Assembly (NCBI RefSeq): GCF_000147875.1
Contig: NC_014507.1
Location: 2,356,001 to 2,420,000, forward strand
DNA from: Methanolacinia petrolearia DSM 11571
GTDB lineage: Archaea > Halobacteriota > Methanomicrobia > Methanomicrobiales > Methanomicrobiaceae
Length of the DNA stretch: 64,000 nt
Reading direction: 5' to 3'
A model generated the notes under the pieces. The model saw only the letters and a program-made list of their open reading frames with translations, was not told where the DNA came from and searched no databases. Positions 28,747-38,660 of this stretch are shown piece after piece. Both the position numbers and the translations under genes were made by a program. Numbering within the stretch: position 1 is the first letter of the stretch; every line of letters begins with the position of its first letter.

Positions 28747-29857
28747 AAGGTGCATAAGCCCTGTCTGGCCCTGCGCAATGGTCGGGGCCGCATCCTGCAT
28801 GGCGGGAATACGGGATCTCGGGGTCATCATTCACGGCTCTGCGGGCTGCTATAACTACGCGGAGATGGCAATACCGGATCTCCTGAACTGTACGTATCTC
28901 ATAGAAGATGAGATCGTCTTTGGCACTGAGGCAAGGCTCAGGGAGACGACAGGTGCCTTATCACAGATTTATGACAGGATTGCTGTCATCAATACATGCG
29001 TCCCCTCGATCACGGGAGAAGATCTCGAACATTTCCTTGAAGACTACAATGCGATTGTCATAGATCTTCCCGGATTTTCAGGGGACTTTGACACCGGCTA
29101 TCAAAAAGCTCTTGAAACTCTGGAAATAATCCCGGATTCAGAAAGGGAAGGTGTGAATATATCCGGAATATGCTCAACAGATCCGTTTTCAGGAGGGAAC
29201 CTGGCGGAGGCTGTAAGGCTCTTTCACCTCGCAGGGATCAAATCTGCGGCAGTATACTGCCGTGACACCTTCGAATCGATCAGGTCGCCGGCAGAACACG
29301 ATATATCGGTAAACCCCGATTATGATCCCCGGACAGTTACCTCTCCCGGATCCATTCTCGGCATAGAGGAACTGACAAAAGCATTTTGCGCACTCCAAAA
29401 TTTCTTTCCGGAATCCAATGTCGATCCAGTTATTTCGGAGGCCGAAGAGGCCGAAGAGAGAATTGTTAAAGCATGCGACAAATACCTGAGAAAAAACGAC
29501 CCCCCGCGGACTGCAGTCTTCTCGACGAGGTCGTACGCTGAATTCGCCGTAAAGTCGATGGTGAAATATCTCGACGCCGAGATCGTATTTACAGGGCTGC
29601 GAAACTCCGAAGAATTTTCGATCCCGGATATTCCTTCGGGAAAAGCGGTCGATATCAGGATGATTAAAGAAAAAATATCAGCCGAGGAGCCGGATCTCAT
29701 TCTCGGTTCTTCTTTTGAAAATGCAGTTTCTCCCAAAACTCCCTTTGTCGGTATTACATTCCCGCAGAGAAGCAGAGTTGTGCTTCATAACAAACCCGTT
29801 GCAGGAACGGAAGGAGCGCTTGTCTTTATCGGCGATGTGCTCAATTCTTTGAGATGA
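28739..29857 (+). CDS. NifK-like component-1 subunit, nitrogenase superfamily
   Basis: 372 residues, starting at an ATG that overlaps the preceding stop by 8 bases. The cluster-ligand pattern is C12 (WPCAMVGA), C37 (HGSAGC) and C87 (INTCVPSITGEDL), the arrangement of NifK/NifN/BchB. Extra cysteines are C5 and C20. The C-terminal FVGITFPQR resembles the last Rossmann domain, near the end of the NifD-like partner, so the two genes are probably paralogues that form a heterotetramer. Substrate unknown. The H-D-K order with overlaps shows one functional complex. Confidence 0.8.
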   Translation: MHERCISPVWPCAMVGAASCMAGIRDLGVIIHGSAGCYNYAEMAIPDLLNCTYLIEDEIVFGTEARLRETTGALSQIYDRIAVINTCVPSITGEDLEHFLEDYNAIVIDLPGFSGDFDTGYQKALETLEIIPDSEREGVNISGICSTDPFSGGNLAEAVRLFHLAGIKSAAVYCRDTFESIRSPAEHDISVNPDYDPRTVTSPGSILGIEELTKAFCALQNFFPESNVDPVISEAEEAEERIVKACDKYLRKNDPPRTAVFSTRSYAEFAVKSMVKYLDAEIVFTGLRNSEEFSIPDIPSGKAVDIRMIKEKISAEEPDLILGSSFENAVSPKTPFVGITFPQRSRVVLHNKPVAGTEGALVFIGDVLNSLR

Positions 29858-29872
29858 AAAATACCGGACTGA

Positions 29873-30406
29873 TCAATTCATTTTGTTGCCGCAGTTTGGA
29901 CAGACCATCTCTTCTTCTTCGCCGGTAATTTTTTTGGGCATCATGCACCCGCAGTCAGGGCAGATATAATGCTCTTCCCCCCGCTTAAGGTTCGTCCAGT
30001 TCATCCTGTTTCCCTTTCTGAAACTGTTCTGCAGGATCATGTTTTCAAGAATCTCAGAACAATCAAGGCATTCAACCTGGCCTTCAAGGAGGAGATCCAA
30101 ACCGTCCCGTATAGCCATATCTCTTATTTCGTACTGCCTGATACCGGACCTGTGCAGAACAAGCGTGGATCCCGGTCCGAATCTTCCTGCAACAACTGCA
30201 GAAACTCCCATATTCAGCACCTGGCCGGCAGCCATCGTTCCTGCACTTCCTGGAAAATCCGCTGAAGAATTTCTGACGCTTGAAGCAGATACAATCCTGC
30301 CCGATTCTATTTCTGCGATACAAAACGCAGAGCATCTCCCGAAATTTTCAGATATGTCATCATAGAGACTTCCGTCATTTTTACCAGCAATTGCAACCTT
30401 TTCCAT
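29873..30406 (-). CDS. NifX/NafY-like cofactor-binding domain fused to a zinc ribbon
   Basis: 177 residues from the ATG at 30406; the frame is open to 30481, but the domain starts at MEKVAIAGK. Residues 1-105 match the dinitrogenase iron-molybdenum cofactor family (NifX, NafY, NifB C-terminus), with VAIAGKNDG, ISENFGRC and VVAGRFGPG. A CLDC motif follows (about 112-115). The last 30 residues hold two CxxC pairs, CPDC and CPNC, forming a zinc ribbon or rubredoxin-like knuckle. It converges with the NifK-like gene, 15 bases apart. A role in carrying a metal cluster for the H/D/K complex is inference. Confidence 0.8.
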   Translation of the reverse strand: MEKVAIAGKNDGSLYDDISENFGRCSAFCIAEIESGRIVSASSVRNSSADFPGSAGTMAAGQVLNMGVSAVVAGRFGPGSTLVLHRSGIRQYEIRDMAIRDGLDLLLEGQVECLDCSEILENMILQNSFRKGNRMNWTNLKRGEEHYICPDCGCMMPKKITGEEEEMVCPNCGNKMN

Positions 30407-30432
30407 AACCCTTCGCCCCCGCCGCAATTTTA

Positions 30433-30446
30433 AAAATATATAGTCA
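30433..30446 (-). promoter_or_regulatory. TATA box of the NifX-like gene
   Basis: TATATATTTTTA on the minus strand lies about 30 bases before the ATG at 30406, so the gene has its own promoter although it follows the CDP-alcohol transferase gene on the same strand. Little or no leader is expected. Confidence 0.5.
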
Positions 30447-30477
30447 GTAGATAATAAGAAATTTGGTATCGGTACAA

Positions 30478-31080
30478 TCAATTGTTATTCAGGCTCTTCC
30501 AGACATGAACAAATCTCTGGATTGCAGTGAAATGACCCAAGGTCCCGAATAATACCATCAGCCACCCGAATATACCGAGGCCTGCAAAATCCAGGGGATA
30601 AATGACCGCGATTACTCCGCCTGCGATCAGCAGGACAAGCCTGTCCGCCCTCCCGAGGATTCCCCCATAGAATCTTCCGGCACCCACCGCCTGGGCCTGT
30701 GTCCCAAGATATGAAGACATCAGTACGCCTGTCAGTGCAAAGACACCAATCGGCCATGGACACAGATCTCCTGCAAATATTCCGCAGATGATTACTATAT
30801 CGGCATAACGGTCGAGGACATGATCGAGGAAATCCCCCCGCGGCGAGGCAGTGTTCAGTTCCCGGGCAATGGAACCGTCGATTGCATCAAAAAAGGCGTT
30901 GAGAAATACAAAAATTGTTCCGATGACTATATCGGATTTATAATAAAAATATCCGGCCGCTACAGCTGCAATAAATGCGATTATAGTGCAGCTGTCCGGC
31001 GTAAATCTCAGCCTGACCATTGCACGCGCCGTAGGTTTTACGATCCACGAAACACTATTTCTGTAGCTGTCAAGAGTCAT
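30478..31080 (-). CDS. Archaetidylinositol phosphate synthase-like CDP-alcohol phosphatidyltransferase
   Basis: 200 residues with about five or six membrane segments. The CDP-alcohol motif is complete: D65, D68-G69, A72-R73, G82, D86 and D90. Residues around it, and the full-length similarity to archaeal members of about 200 residues, suggest transfer of inositol phosphate to CDP-archaeol. Glycerol or serine head groups cannot be excluded from sequence. The start ATG at 31080 overlaps the stop of the kinase gene (ATGA). Confidence 0.85.
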   Translation of the reverse strand: MTLDSYRNSVSWIVKPTARAMVRLRFTPDSCTIIAFIAAVAAGYFYYKSDIVIGTIFVFLNAFFDAIDGSIARELNTASPRGDFLDHVLDRYADIVIICGIFAGDLCPWPIGVFALTGVLMSSYLGTQAQAVGAGRFYGGILGRADRLVLLIAGGVIAVIYPLDFAGLGIFGWLMVLFGTLGHFTAIQRFVHVWKSLNNN

Positions 31081-31589
31081 ATCATCGTTCCCAGGTATTC
31101 CGACCAGTCCGTATTGCCGAAATTCGCCCCCCGTCTGCCGTGTATGAAATCATCGATTTCTGTCGCAATCTCTTCAGGAGTCCTTTCAGTTGTATCTAAT
31201 TCGAGTATTATATCTTCTTTATGGTTTTCAAGTGCTTCGATCAGGATCGTATCCAGGGCTTCGGCTTCGACGTTTTCATGAACCTTTTCGGGAGAATAGC
31301 CGCGAAGAACCAGCCTTTCCTTAAGAACATCCGGCCTGCACCTGAGAATCACCAGCCGGTCGCATTCGAGTAGGTGGGTGAGGTGGCCTTCGACTATCCC
31401 GTTGACAGGCCTGAACTCAGAGGCCCACAGGTCTTCATCTATGACCGCAGCATCCCTATCGGGATCGTCGCAGATGAAATAATTCCCGGTTGTATCGTTC
31501 TGGAGAACGACATCATGCCCCATCCTCTTAAGAACTGCCGATACCGAAGATTTTCCCGTGCCTGGAATCCCGGATATGCAGGTCATCAT
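31077..31589 (-). CDS. Adenylate kinase 6/Fap7-like nucleotide kinase
   Basis: About 170 residues from the ATG at 31589, which overlaps the hisC stop in an ATGA junction; the open frame to 31685 is inside hisC. Walker A is GIPGTGKSS at residues 8-16. The short protein with EGHLTHLL and a lid-like RCRPDVLKERL fits archaeal AK6, a putative adenylate kinase also linked to ribosome maturation in eukaryotes. It is the middle gene of a three-gene overlapping unit, hisC to kinase to lipid synthase. Confidence 0.85.
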   Translation of the reverse strand: MMTCISGIPGTGKSSVSAVLKRMGHDVVLQNDTTGNYFICDDPDRDAAVIDEDLWASEFRPVNGIVEGHLTHLLECDRLVILRCRPDVLKERLVLRGYSPEKVHENVEAEALDTILIEALENHKEDIILELDTTERTPEEIATEIDDFIHGRRGANFGNTDWSEYLGTMI

Positions 31590-32659
31590 AAGGAATTCAG
31601 TTCCTTTAAGAAGATCTCGTTCTCCCAGGGCTCGCCGATGCTGACACGGATATAGTGGTCTCCCAGTCCGGGGAAACTCGCACACGACCTGACAATCACT
31701 CCCCTCCGTGCGAGCATCTCAACAACCTCGTCTCCTTTATACGGGGAGACGTCGAACATCACGAAGTTCGCACCGCCACCCGAAGTAGGATACGGGGATT
31801 CATTGATAAAACGCTCCCTCCACTCCCTGACGATCGAGAGGTACCTGGCAGTATACGAGTCGTTCCTTAGCGCTGCGGCGGCGGCTGCCATTGAGACCGT
31901 GTTCAGGACGAAAGGTGTCTGTGCCCTTTCGTAGTATTCTTCAAACCAACCGGGAACGATCCCGAAACCAACTCTCATACCTGCCAGAGCGTAGTACTTC
32001 GACATCGTCCGGCCGATTATGAGGTTGTCGTATTTATTCATGAGTGGGATATAGTCCTCGTCACAGAAATCAACATAGGCGTTGTCGAGGAAGAGCATCC
32101 CGTCGATCGATTTGAGGATCTTTTCCACATCGTTTTTGGGAATAACATTGCCGGTCGGGTTGTTTGGGGAGCAGAGAAAGATCAGTTTCGCGCCCGAATC
32201 GGCCGCTTCGTCCGAAAGCCTTCCTATATCTACAGAAAAATCATCATTCCGCGGGACATCAATAACTTCTCCCCCGTATGCCCGGGCTGCGAGACGGTAG
32301 AAGGAGAATGTCGGGGTGCTCACGACCACCTTATCGCCTTTTCCGATGGTAGTTCGGATAACGGTCTCGATCACTCCGTCCATTCCAACTCCTGAGACAT
32401 AACTGAAATTTCCGAACTTCTCCTTCAGTGCCGCTCTCAGATTCATGGAGCATTCATCGGGATACCTGTTGGCATTCTGAAGAGCTGCTCCTGCAGGTTC
32501 AAGAACCTCGGGAGGAGGAGGATATGGATTTTCATTGCTTGCAAGCCTTGCTGGCCTTTCATATCCGGCGGATCGTGCAATATCGGCCGCTTTCGTTGCA
32601 AAGACATATCCTCCGGCATTATAGGCCGGCCTTATCAGATCTTTCATTTTTTTCCACAT
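31586..32659 (-). CDS. hisC: Histidinol-phosphate aminotransferase
   Basis: PLP enzyme of histidine synthesis. 357 residues (353 if the second ATG at 32647 is the start). Fold-type I features: ANRYPDE near the substrate site, CSPNNPTGN, the aspartate and tyrosine in FLDNAYVDFCDE, and the PLP lysine in RTMSKYYALAG. The C-terminal arginine is in YIRVSIGEPWEN. It lies 56 bases after argD on the same strand. Confidence 0.95.
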   Translation of the reverse strand: MWKKMKDLIRPAYNAGGYVFATKAADIARSAGYERPARLASNENPYPPPPEVLEPAGAALQNANRYPDECSMNLRAALKEKFGNFSYVSGVGMDGVIETVIRTTIGKGDKVVVSTPTFSFYRLAARAYGGEVIDVPRNDDFSVDIGRLSDEAADSGAKLIFLCSPNNPTGNVIPKNDVEKILKSIDGMLFLDNAYVDFCDEDYIPLMNKYDNLIIGRTMSKYYALAGMRVGFGIVPGWFEEYYERAQTPFVLNTVSMAAAAAALRNDSYTARYLSIVREWRERFINESPYPTSGGGANFVMFDVSPYKGDEVVEMLARRGVIVRSCASFPGLGDHYIRVSIGEPWENEIFLKELNSL

Positions 32660-32715
32660 CCAGGTATTTTTTATTCCGGAGACTGCCCGCTCCTCCCAAT
32701 CAAAGAAGGCTTTTG

Positions 32716-33858
32716 TCAGTTCTTTATTGCTTCGCTGATAACACGGACCGCTTCGTCGATCTCGTCATCGCTGATTACAAGCGGGGGGACCAGACGGATA
32801 TTGCCGTGGCCTGCACAGTTTACGAGAACGCCCATCTCCCGGCATTTTGCCGCAACTTCCGCACACCTCTCCTCCCCGAGAGTTATCCCGATCATGAGGC
32901 CGCACACACGGGGATTAAACTCGGCGAGACCCTTCCTGAACCTCTCCGCTTTTTCGGGAATTGAAGGAAGCACTCCCTCTATTACATCGAGAGTTGCAAG
33001 GGCAGCGGCACATACTATAGGTCCGCCTGCAAAGGTGCTGCCATGCTCGCTCCTGTTGAACGACAGACCTTCACGTGCGATTATGGCTCCCATAGGAAGT
33101 CCGCTGGCGATACCTTTGGCCATCGAGACTATATCAGGAGTCGCACCGGTGTTCTGGTAATAGAACCACTTCCCTGTACGCCCCATGCCGGTCTGGACCT
33201 CGTCGCAGATCATGAGCGCACCTTTTTCGTCGCATATTTTACGGACACCTTCAAGGAATCCTTCAGGCGCGGGAACAACACCCGCCTCCCCAAGTACACC
33301 TTCGAGTATCACACCGGCAGTATCGTCATCGACCGCTTTTTCCAGTGCATCGAGATCGCCGTACTCGATGAATGTGCATTTGGGCTCGAGGGGTTCGAAG
33401 GGCTCACGAATGGCAGGCTTGTAAGTCAGTGCGAGAGATGCGCATGTACGCCCGTGGAAGCAGTCTTTGAATGCAACGAACTTCTTCCTTCCTGTGCGGA
33501 TTCTGGCCAGCTTGATTGCGCCTTCGTTTGCCTCCGCCCCGGAGTTGGAGAAGAATGCACGTCCCCCCTCAATGCCGGAGATCTTCACGAGTTTTTCCGC
33601 AAGCTCAGCCTGGTTCGGGACATAGAACAGGTTGGAGATGTGAATCAGCTCCTTTGCCTGCCTGCATATCGCTTCGGTTACCGCAGTGTTGCAGTGGCCC
33701 GTGCTGCATACCGCTATTCCGGCCACGCAGTCAAGGTATTTCTTCCCCGAATCGTCCCATACATAACAGCCCTGACCTTTGACGATCTTCAGGTCGCGCC
33801 CGAAGGCCTGCATATAATAAAGGCTGTCAAGTTCCTTTGAATTCATTTTTTCTTCCAT
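32716..33858 (-). CDS. argD: Acetylornithine/LysW-type aminotransferase
   Basis: Class III PLP aminotransferase, 380 residues. Key segments: the glycine-rich FSNSGAEANEGAIK, the FHGRTCASLALT loop, the aspartate in ICDEVQTGMGRTG, and the PLP lysine in SMAKGIASGLPMGA. The length and these motifs fit N-acetylornithine aminotransferase of arginine synthesis. A lysine or GABA role is less likely. The start is at 33858 or at the ATG 12 bases later. It precedes hisC on the same strand. Confidence 0.93.
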   Translation of the reverse strand: MEEKMNSKELDSLYYMQAFGRDLKIVKGQGCYVWDDSGKKYLDCVAGIAVCSTGHCNTAVTEAICRQAKELIHISNLFYVPNQAELAEKLVKISGIEGGRAFFSNSGAEANEGAIKLARIRTGRKKFVAFKDCFHGRTCASLALTYKPAIREPFEPLEPKCTFIEYGDLDALEKAVDDDTAGVILEGVLGEAGVVPAPEGFLEGVRKICDEKGALMICDEVQTGMGRTGKWFYYQNTGATPDIVSMAKGIASGLPMGAIIAREGLSFNRSEHGSTFAGGPIVCAAALATLDVIEGVLPSIPEKAERFRKGLAEFNPRVCGLMIGITLGEERCAEVAAKCREMGVLVNCAGHGNIRLVPPLVISDDEIDEAVRVISEAIKN

Positions 33859-33932
33859 TTTTTAAGTTTGTTTTATTTTTATTCTGCTGTATATTCAGTC
33901 CTGCAAATCCACGGATGCCGTCCGTAATACGA

Positions 33933-34850
33933 TCACTCGTATTCTATTGTCGCCGGTGGTTTTGGAGTGATATCATATACGACACGGGATACCCCGTGAA
34001 TCTCTGCCGTGATCCTGGATGAGATCTTATGCATGACCGGCCACGGGAGCTCGATCGCATCGGCGGTCATCGCATCACGCGAATGAACTGCACGCACTGC
34101 AACGATCCAGCCGTGAAGGCGGACATCACCCTTAACTCCGGTTCCAAGCCCGATGACCGCTGCAAAACACTGCCACGGCCTGAACTGCTCTACGAGCTCC
34201 TCTTCCGCGATCGCATTCGCCTCACGGGCAATTTCGACCTTCTCAGGAGTAACCTCACCCAGGCATCTCACCGCAAGCCCCGGCCCGGGGAAGGGCATCC
34301 TGTGCTGGATCTCCGCCGGGAGACCGAGAGCACCTGCAACATCCCTTACCTCATCTTTGTATAGATCGATCAACGGTTCGATCAGGCCTTCGAAGTCGAT
34401 GTCATACGGGAGTCCGCCTACATTGTGATGGCTTTTGATTCCGCCCTCGCTCTCGATGATATCCGGGTATATCGTCCCCTGGAGAAGATATGCGGCCTTC
34501 GTCTTCTTCGCCTCGCGCTCAAAGATTCGGATGAACTTTTCGCCGATAACCTTCCTCTTCTCTTCCGGATCGATAACTCCCTTTAACGCCTCGAAGAACT
34601 CTTCTCCTGCTTCGACAACCTGCAGGTTGAGATCCGAGAACAGCTCCCTGATTCTTTCCGTCTCGCCTTTGCGCATGAGGCCGGTATCCACGTAGATCGA
34701 GATCAGGTTCTCTCCGATCGCCCTTCTTGCAAGTTCGGCACAGACCGACGAGTCCACACCGCCCGAAAGCGCCATTACAACCTTTTTCCCGTGGGATTTT
34801 TCCCTGATTTCGGCAATCGCCTGTTCAATAAATTTCTCTGTATTTACCAT
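33933..34850 (-). CDS. guaAB: GMP synthase subunit B (ATP pyrophosphatase)
   Basis: Aminates XMP to GMP, using ammonia from a separate glutaminase subunit. 305 residues, the usual archaeal two-subunit form. The pyrophosphatase loop LSGGVDSS is at residues 28-35. The C-terminal dimerisation domain ends in [16 protein letters not shown], typical of GuaA. The glutaminase partner is not in the window. The ATG follows GGAG. pyrG starts upstream on the same strand with a 37-base gap. Confidence 0.96.
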   Translation of the reverse strand: MVNTEKFIEQAIAEIREKSHGKKVVMALSGGVDSSVCAELARRAIGENLISIYVDTGLMRKGETERIRELFSDLNLQVVEAGEEFFEALKGVIDPEEKRKVIGEKFIRIFEREAKKTKAAYLLQGTIYPDIIESEGGIKSHHNVGGLPYDIDFEGLIEPLIDLYKDEVRDVAGALGLPAEIQHRMPFPGPGLAVRCLGEVTPEKVEIAREANAIAEEELVEQFRPWQCFAAVIGLGTGVKGDVRLHGWIVAVRAVHSRDAMTADAIELPWPVMHKISSRITAEIHGVSRVVYDITPKPPATIEYE

Positions 34851-34887
34851 TTATTTCTCCGGTTGTTTCGATATTCGCTATTTTATT

Positions 34888-36513
<1,626 letters not shown>

Positions 36514-36597
36514 TTAAGAGAGATAAAATAGTTGATAAAATTATTTCTTCCCCGCAAAAGGAAGGATTCAATTCAGTTCAACGGACAGAAAAAAGTA

Positions 36598-37014
36598 TTA
36601 TTTCGGGGTTATGCGGGAGAAAGAGGCAGTTGTTCTTGCAAGAACTTCATCCTCTTTTCCGTCTGCAAATGCAAATCCTTCTGCAAATATTATTTTTCTT
36701 CCTGCACGAACCACATGTGCCCTGGCATTGATACGCCCTTCACGGACTCCTTTTATAAACTGTGTAGTCTCGGATACGGTTGCGATGCCCTCGCCTTCCC
36801 CGAGTGCCGTCATCATTGCAAGGGCCATAGCCTCGTCGATGAGAGAGACATATACTCCGCCCTGCATCCACCCCACGCCATTTAGCATATCAGGGCGGAC
36901 TTCCATCGTAAGTTCCGCTCTTCCGTCGCCGTAAGTCACGGGATCGATGCCCATAAGACAGAAATAAGGATTCGCCTTCCTTCCGATACTCTCAAGATCT
37001 TCGATATATGTCAT
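36598..37014 (-). CDS. PaaI-type hotdog-fold thioesterase
   Basis: 138 residues from the ATG at 37014; the frame is open to 37065 without a better start. The hotdog signature is the GGVYVSLIDEAMALA helix preceded by NGVGWMQGG, with a likely catalytic acidic residue. Substrates are probably small acyl-CoA or other thioesters. No neighbour shows a pathway. It ends 127 bases upstream of pyrG on the same strand. Confidence 0.85.
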   Translation of the reverse strand: MTYIEDLESIGRKANPYFCLMGIDPVTYGDGRAELTMEVRPDMLNGVGWMQGGVYVSLIDEAMALAMMTALGEGEGIATVSETTQFIKGVREGRINARAHVVRAGRKIIFAEGFAFADGKEDEVLARTTASFSRITPK

Positions 37015-37139
37015 GCTAAATAGATATTCGACCTTTGAATCCAAAATTATAACGCAAAACAGCACAGGAGACGGAATCCATAAATGATTGGCAACATGGA
37101 ATGGAAAGTTGTTTGTTTTATAGAACCGATATTCATTGC

Positions 37140-37367
37140 ATGGAACCTGAACTTGAAGAGATGTTAAAGGATCTCCTGTGGCTCAATTCAGTAATAGCCA
37201 CCGAACTGATCCAGATTACCGAAAACACATCGCAGATCCTCAGAAAGGAAGATATTCCGGAATCATGCAGGGTCGAGCATGCCGAACTCCGGAAAAGAGC
37301 ACTTGAGATCGCGGAGAAGTGCCACCCCTGCCAGGCTTTAAAAGATCATCTCGAAAAACATCAGTAG
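37140..37367 (+). CDS. Small helical protein with a C-terminal CxxC
   Basis: 75 residues from the ATG at 37140; the frame is also open from 37101. Acidic and helical, with LRKRALEIAEKCHPCQALKDH near the end (positions about 49-69) containing C60 and C63 in a CxxC. I do not recognise it. It lies 30 bases ahead of the DJ-1-like gene on the same strand. Possible thiol or metal function, not shown. Confidence 0.55.
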   Translation: MEPELEEMLKDLLWLNSVIATELIQITENTSQILRKEDIPESCRVEHAELRKRALEIAEKCHPCQALKDHLEKHQ

Positions 37368-37397
37368 GATTATACAATTTTAAATCCATCTTTTTTT

Positions 37398-37913
37398 ATG
37401 AAGGTTCTTTTTGTAATAGCCCCCCTGAGATATCGTGAGGAAGAGTTTGAAGTAACCGCAAGAATGCTCTCGGATGCCGAAATAGAATATGATGTGGCAT
37501 CGACAAAAACCGGAGTATGTATAGGAATGATGGGTGGCGAACAGGAGGCCGGACTGGAGATCTCAAAAGCAGTCGAGAAAGACTATGATGCACTTATATT
37601 AATCGGAGGCCTTGGCGCCAGGGATTTCCTCTGGGCCGACGATGACCTCTGCAGACTTACTAAAGAATTTGGGGATGCAGGCAAGGTCATCGCCGCGATA
37701 TGTCATGCACCTGTAATTGTTGCAAGAGCGGGTGTATTAAAGGGCAGGCAGGCCACGGTCTTCGAGTCCCGGGCATCCCTGAAACTCCTTGAAGACGGAG
37801 GTGCGAATTACGTGAACATACCTGTAGTATCCGACATGAATATAATCACGGCAAACCACCCTGTTGCAGCGAAACAGTTCGCAGAAGCCATCCTTGAAAA
37901 ACTCGGCTGCTGA
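37398..37913 (+). CDS. DJ-1/PfpI family protein
   Basis: 171 residues. The nucleophile-elbow cysteine is in AICHAP near residue 103, with GGLGARDFLW ahead of it. The glutamate usually near residue 12-18 may be in RYREEEFE. Relatives are glyoxalases, chaperones or peptidase-like proteins, and sequence alone cannot separate these. The family length is normal. Probably in one transcript with the following glycosyltransferase. Confidence 0.87.
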   Translation: MKVLFVIAPLRYREEEFEVTARMLSDAEIEYDVASTKTGVCIGMMGGEQEAGLEISKAVEKDYDALILIGGLGARDFLWADDDLCRLTKEFGDAGKVIAAICHAPVIVARAGVLKGRQATVFESRASLKLLEDGGANYVNIPVVSDMNIITANHPVAAKQFAEAILEKLGC

Positions 37914-37933
37914 GAGGATTGCTACAATATTAT

Positions 37934-38650
37934 ATGACTCAAATCCCTGATTCGGACTGTTCGATCATAGTCCCGGCCTACAACGAAGAGAAACGAATCG
38001 CACGTTTTCTCGAAAACATGGACGGATTTACAGGCAGTTTTATCTTCGTATGCGACGGGGCCGACAACACTGCCGAAGTAATTGAAAGGTTCGCTTCCGA
38101 AAACAGGCAGTACAATATCAGGTGCTTCAGCTACAGCCACAGACTTGGAAAAGGCGGAGGAATTCTGGAGGGATTCAGGCACGCGGAGACCCCTTACTGT
38201 GGATTTCTGGATGCAGACGGGTCGGCCTCGATTAAAGAGATGAGAAAACTCTTCTCGGCTCTTGAGGACTCGGACTGTGCAATCGGATCAAGGTGGATGC
38301 AGGAATCCGATATAGTAGTTGAACAGGGACTGGGCAGAAAGATCCAGAGCCGTATGTTCAACCTTGCCGTCAAGATCCTGTTCGGACTTTCATTTAAGGA
38401 TACGCAATGCGGGGCGAAAGCATTCAGGCGGGAAGCGATTCTCTCCGTCATGCCCCAAATTGAATCAAGAGGATTTGAATTCGATGTCGAAGTTCTCTGG
38501 CGGCTCCGGAACTCGGGCTTCAGGATAAAGGAGGTTCCTATTGCATGGGAAGACCGTGAATCATCACATGTTGGCGGCTTTGACGGTGCGGGGATGCTTG
38601 CAAACCTTATAAGGCTTAAGAGAGGAAAAGTTCCACGTAAGCCCGAGTGA
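37934..38650 (+). CDS. Glycosyltransferase family 2 (dolichyl-phosphate glucosyltransferase-like)
   Basis: 238 residues from the ATG at 37934; a TTG at 37919 is possible but sits directly on the GAGAGG sequence. GT-A fold: SIIVPAYNEEKRI at the start, and the metal-binding FLDADGSASI near residue 92, a DxD equivalent. A QCGAKAFRREA acceptor-side motif is typical of dolichyl-phosphate hexose synthases. No transmembrane anchor is visible. May load dolichol for S-layer glycosylation. Confidence 0.87.
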   Translation: MTQIPDSDCSIIVPAYNEEKRIARFLENMDGFTGSFIFVCDGADNTAEVIERFASENRQYNIRCFSYSHRLGKGGGILEGFRHAETPYCGFLDADGSASIKEMRKLFSALEDSDCAIGSRWMQESDIVVEQGLGRKIQSRMFNLAVKILFGLSFKDTQCGAKAFRREAILSVMPQIESRGFEFDVEVLWRLRNSGFRIKEVPIAWEDRESSHVGGFDGAGMLANLIRLKRGKVPRKPE

Positions 38651-38660
38651 GAGAATTTTC

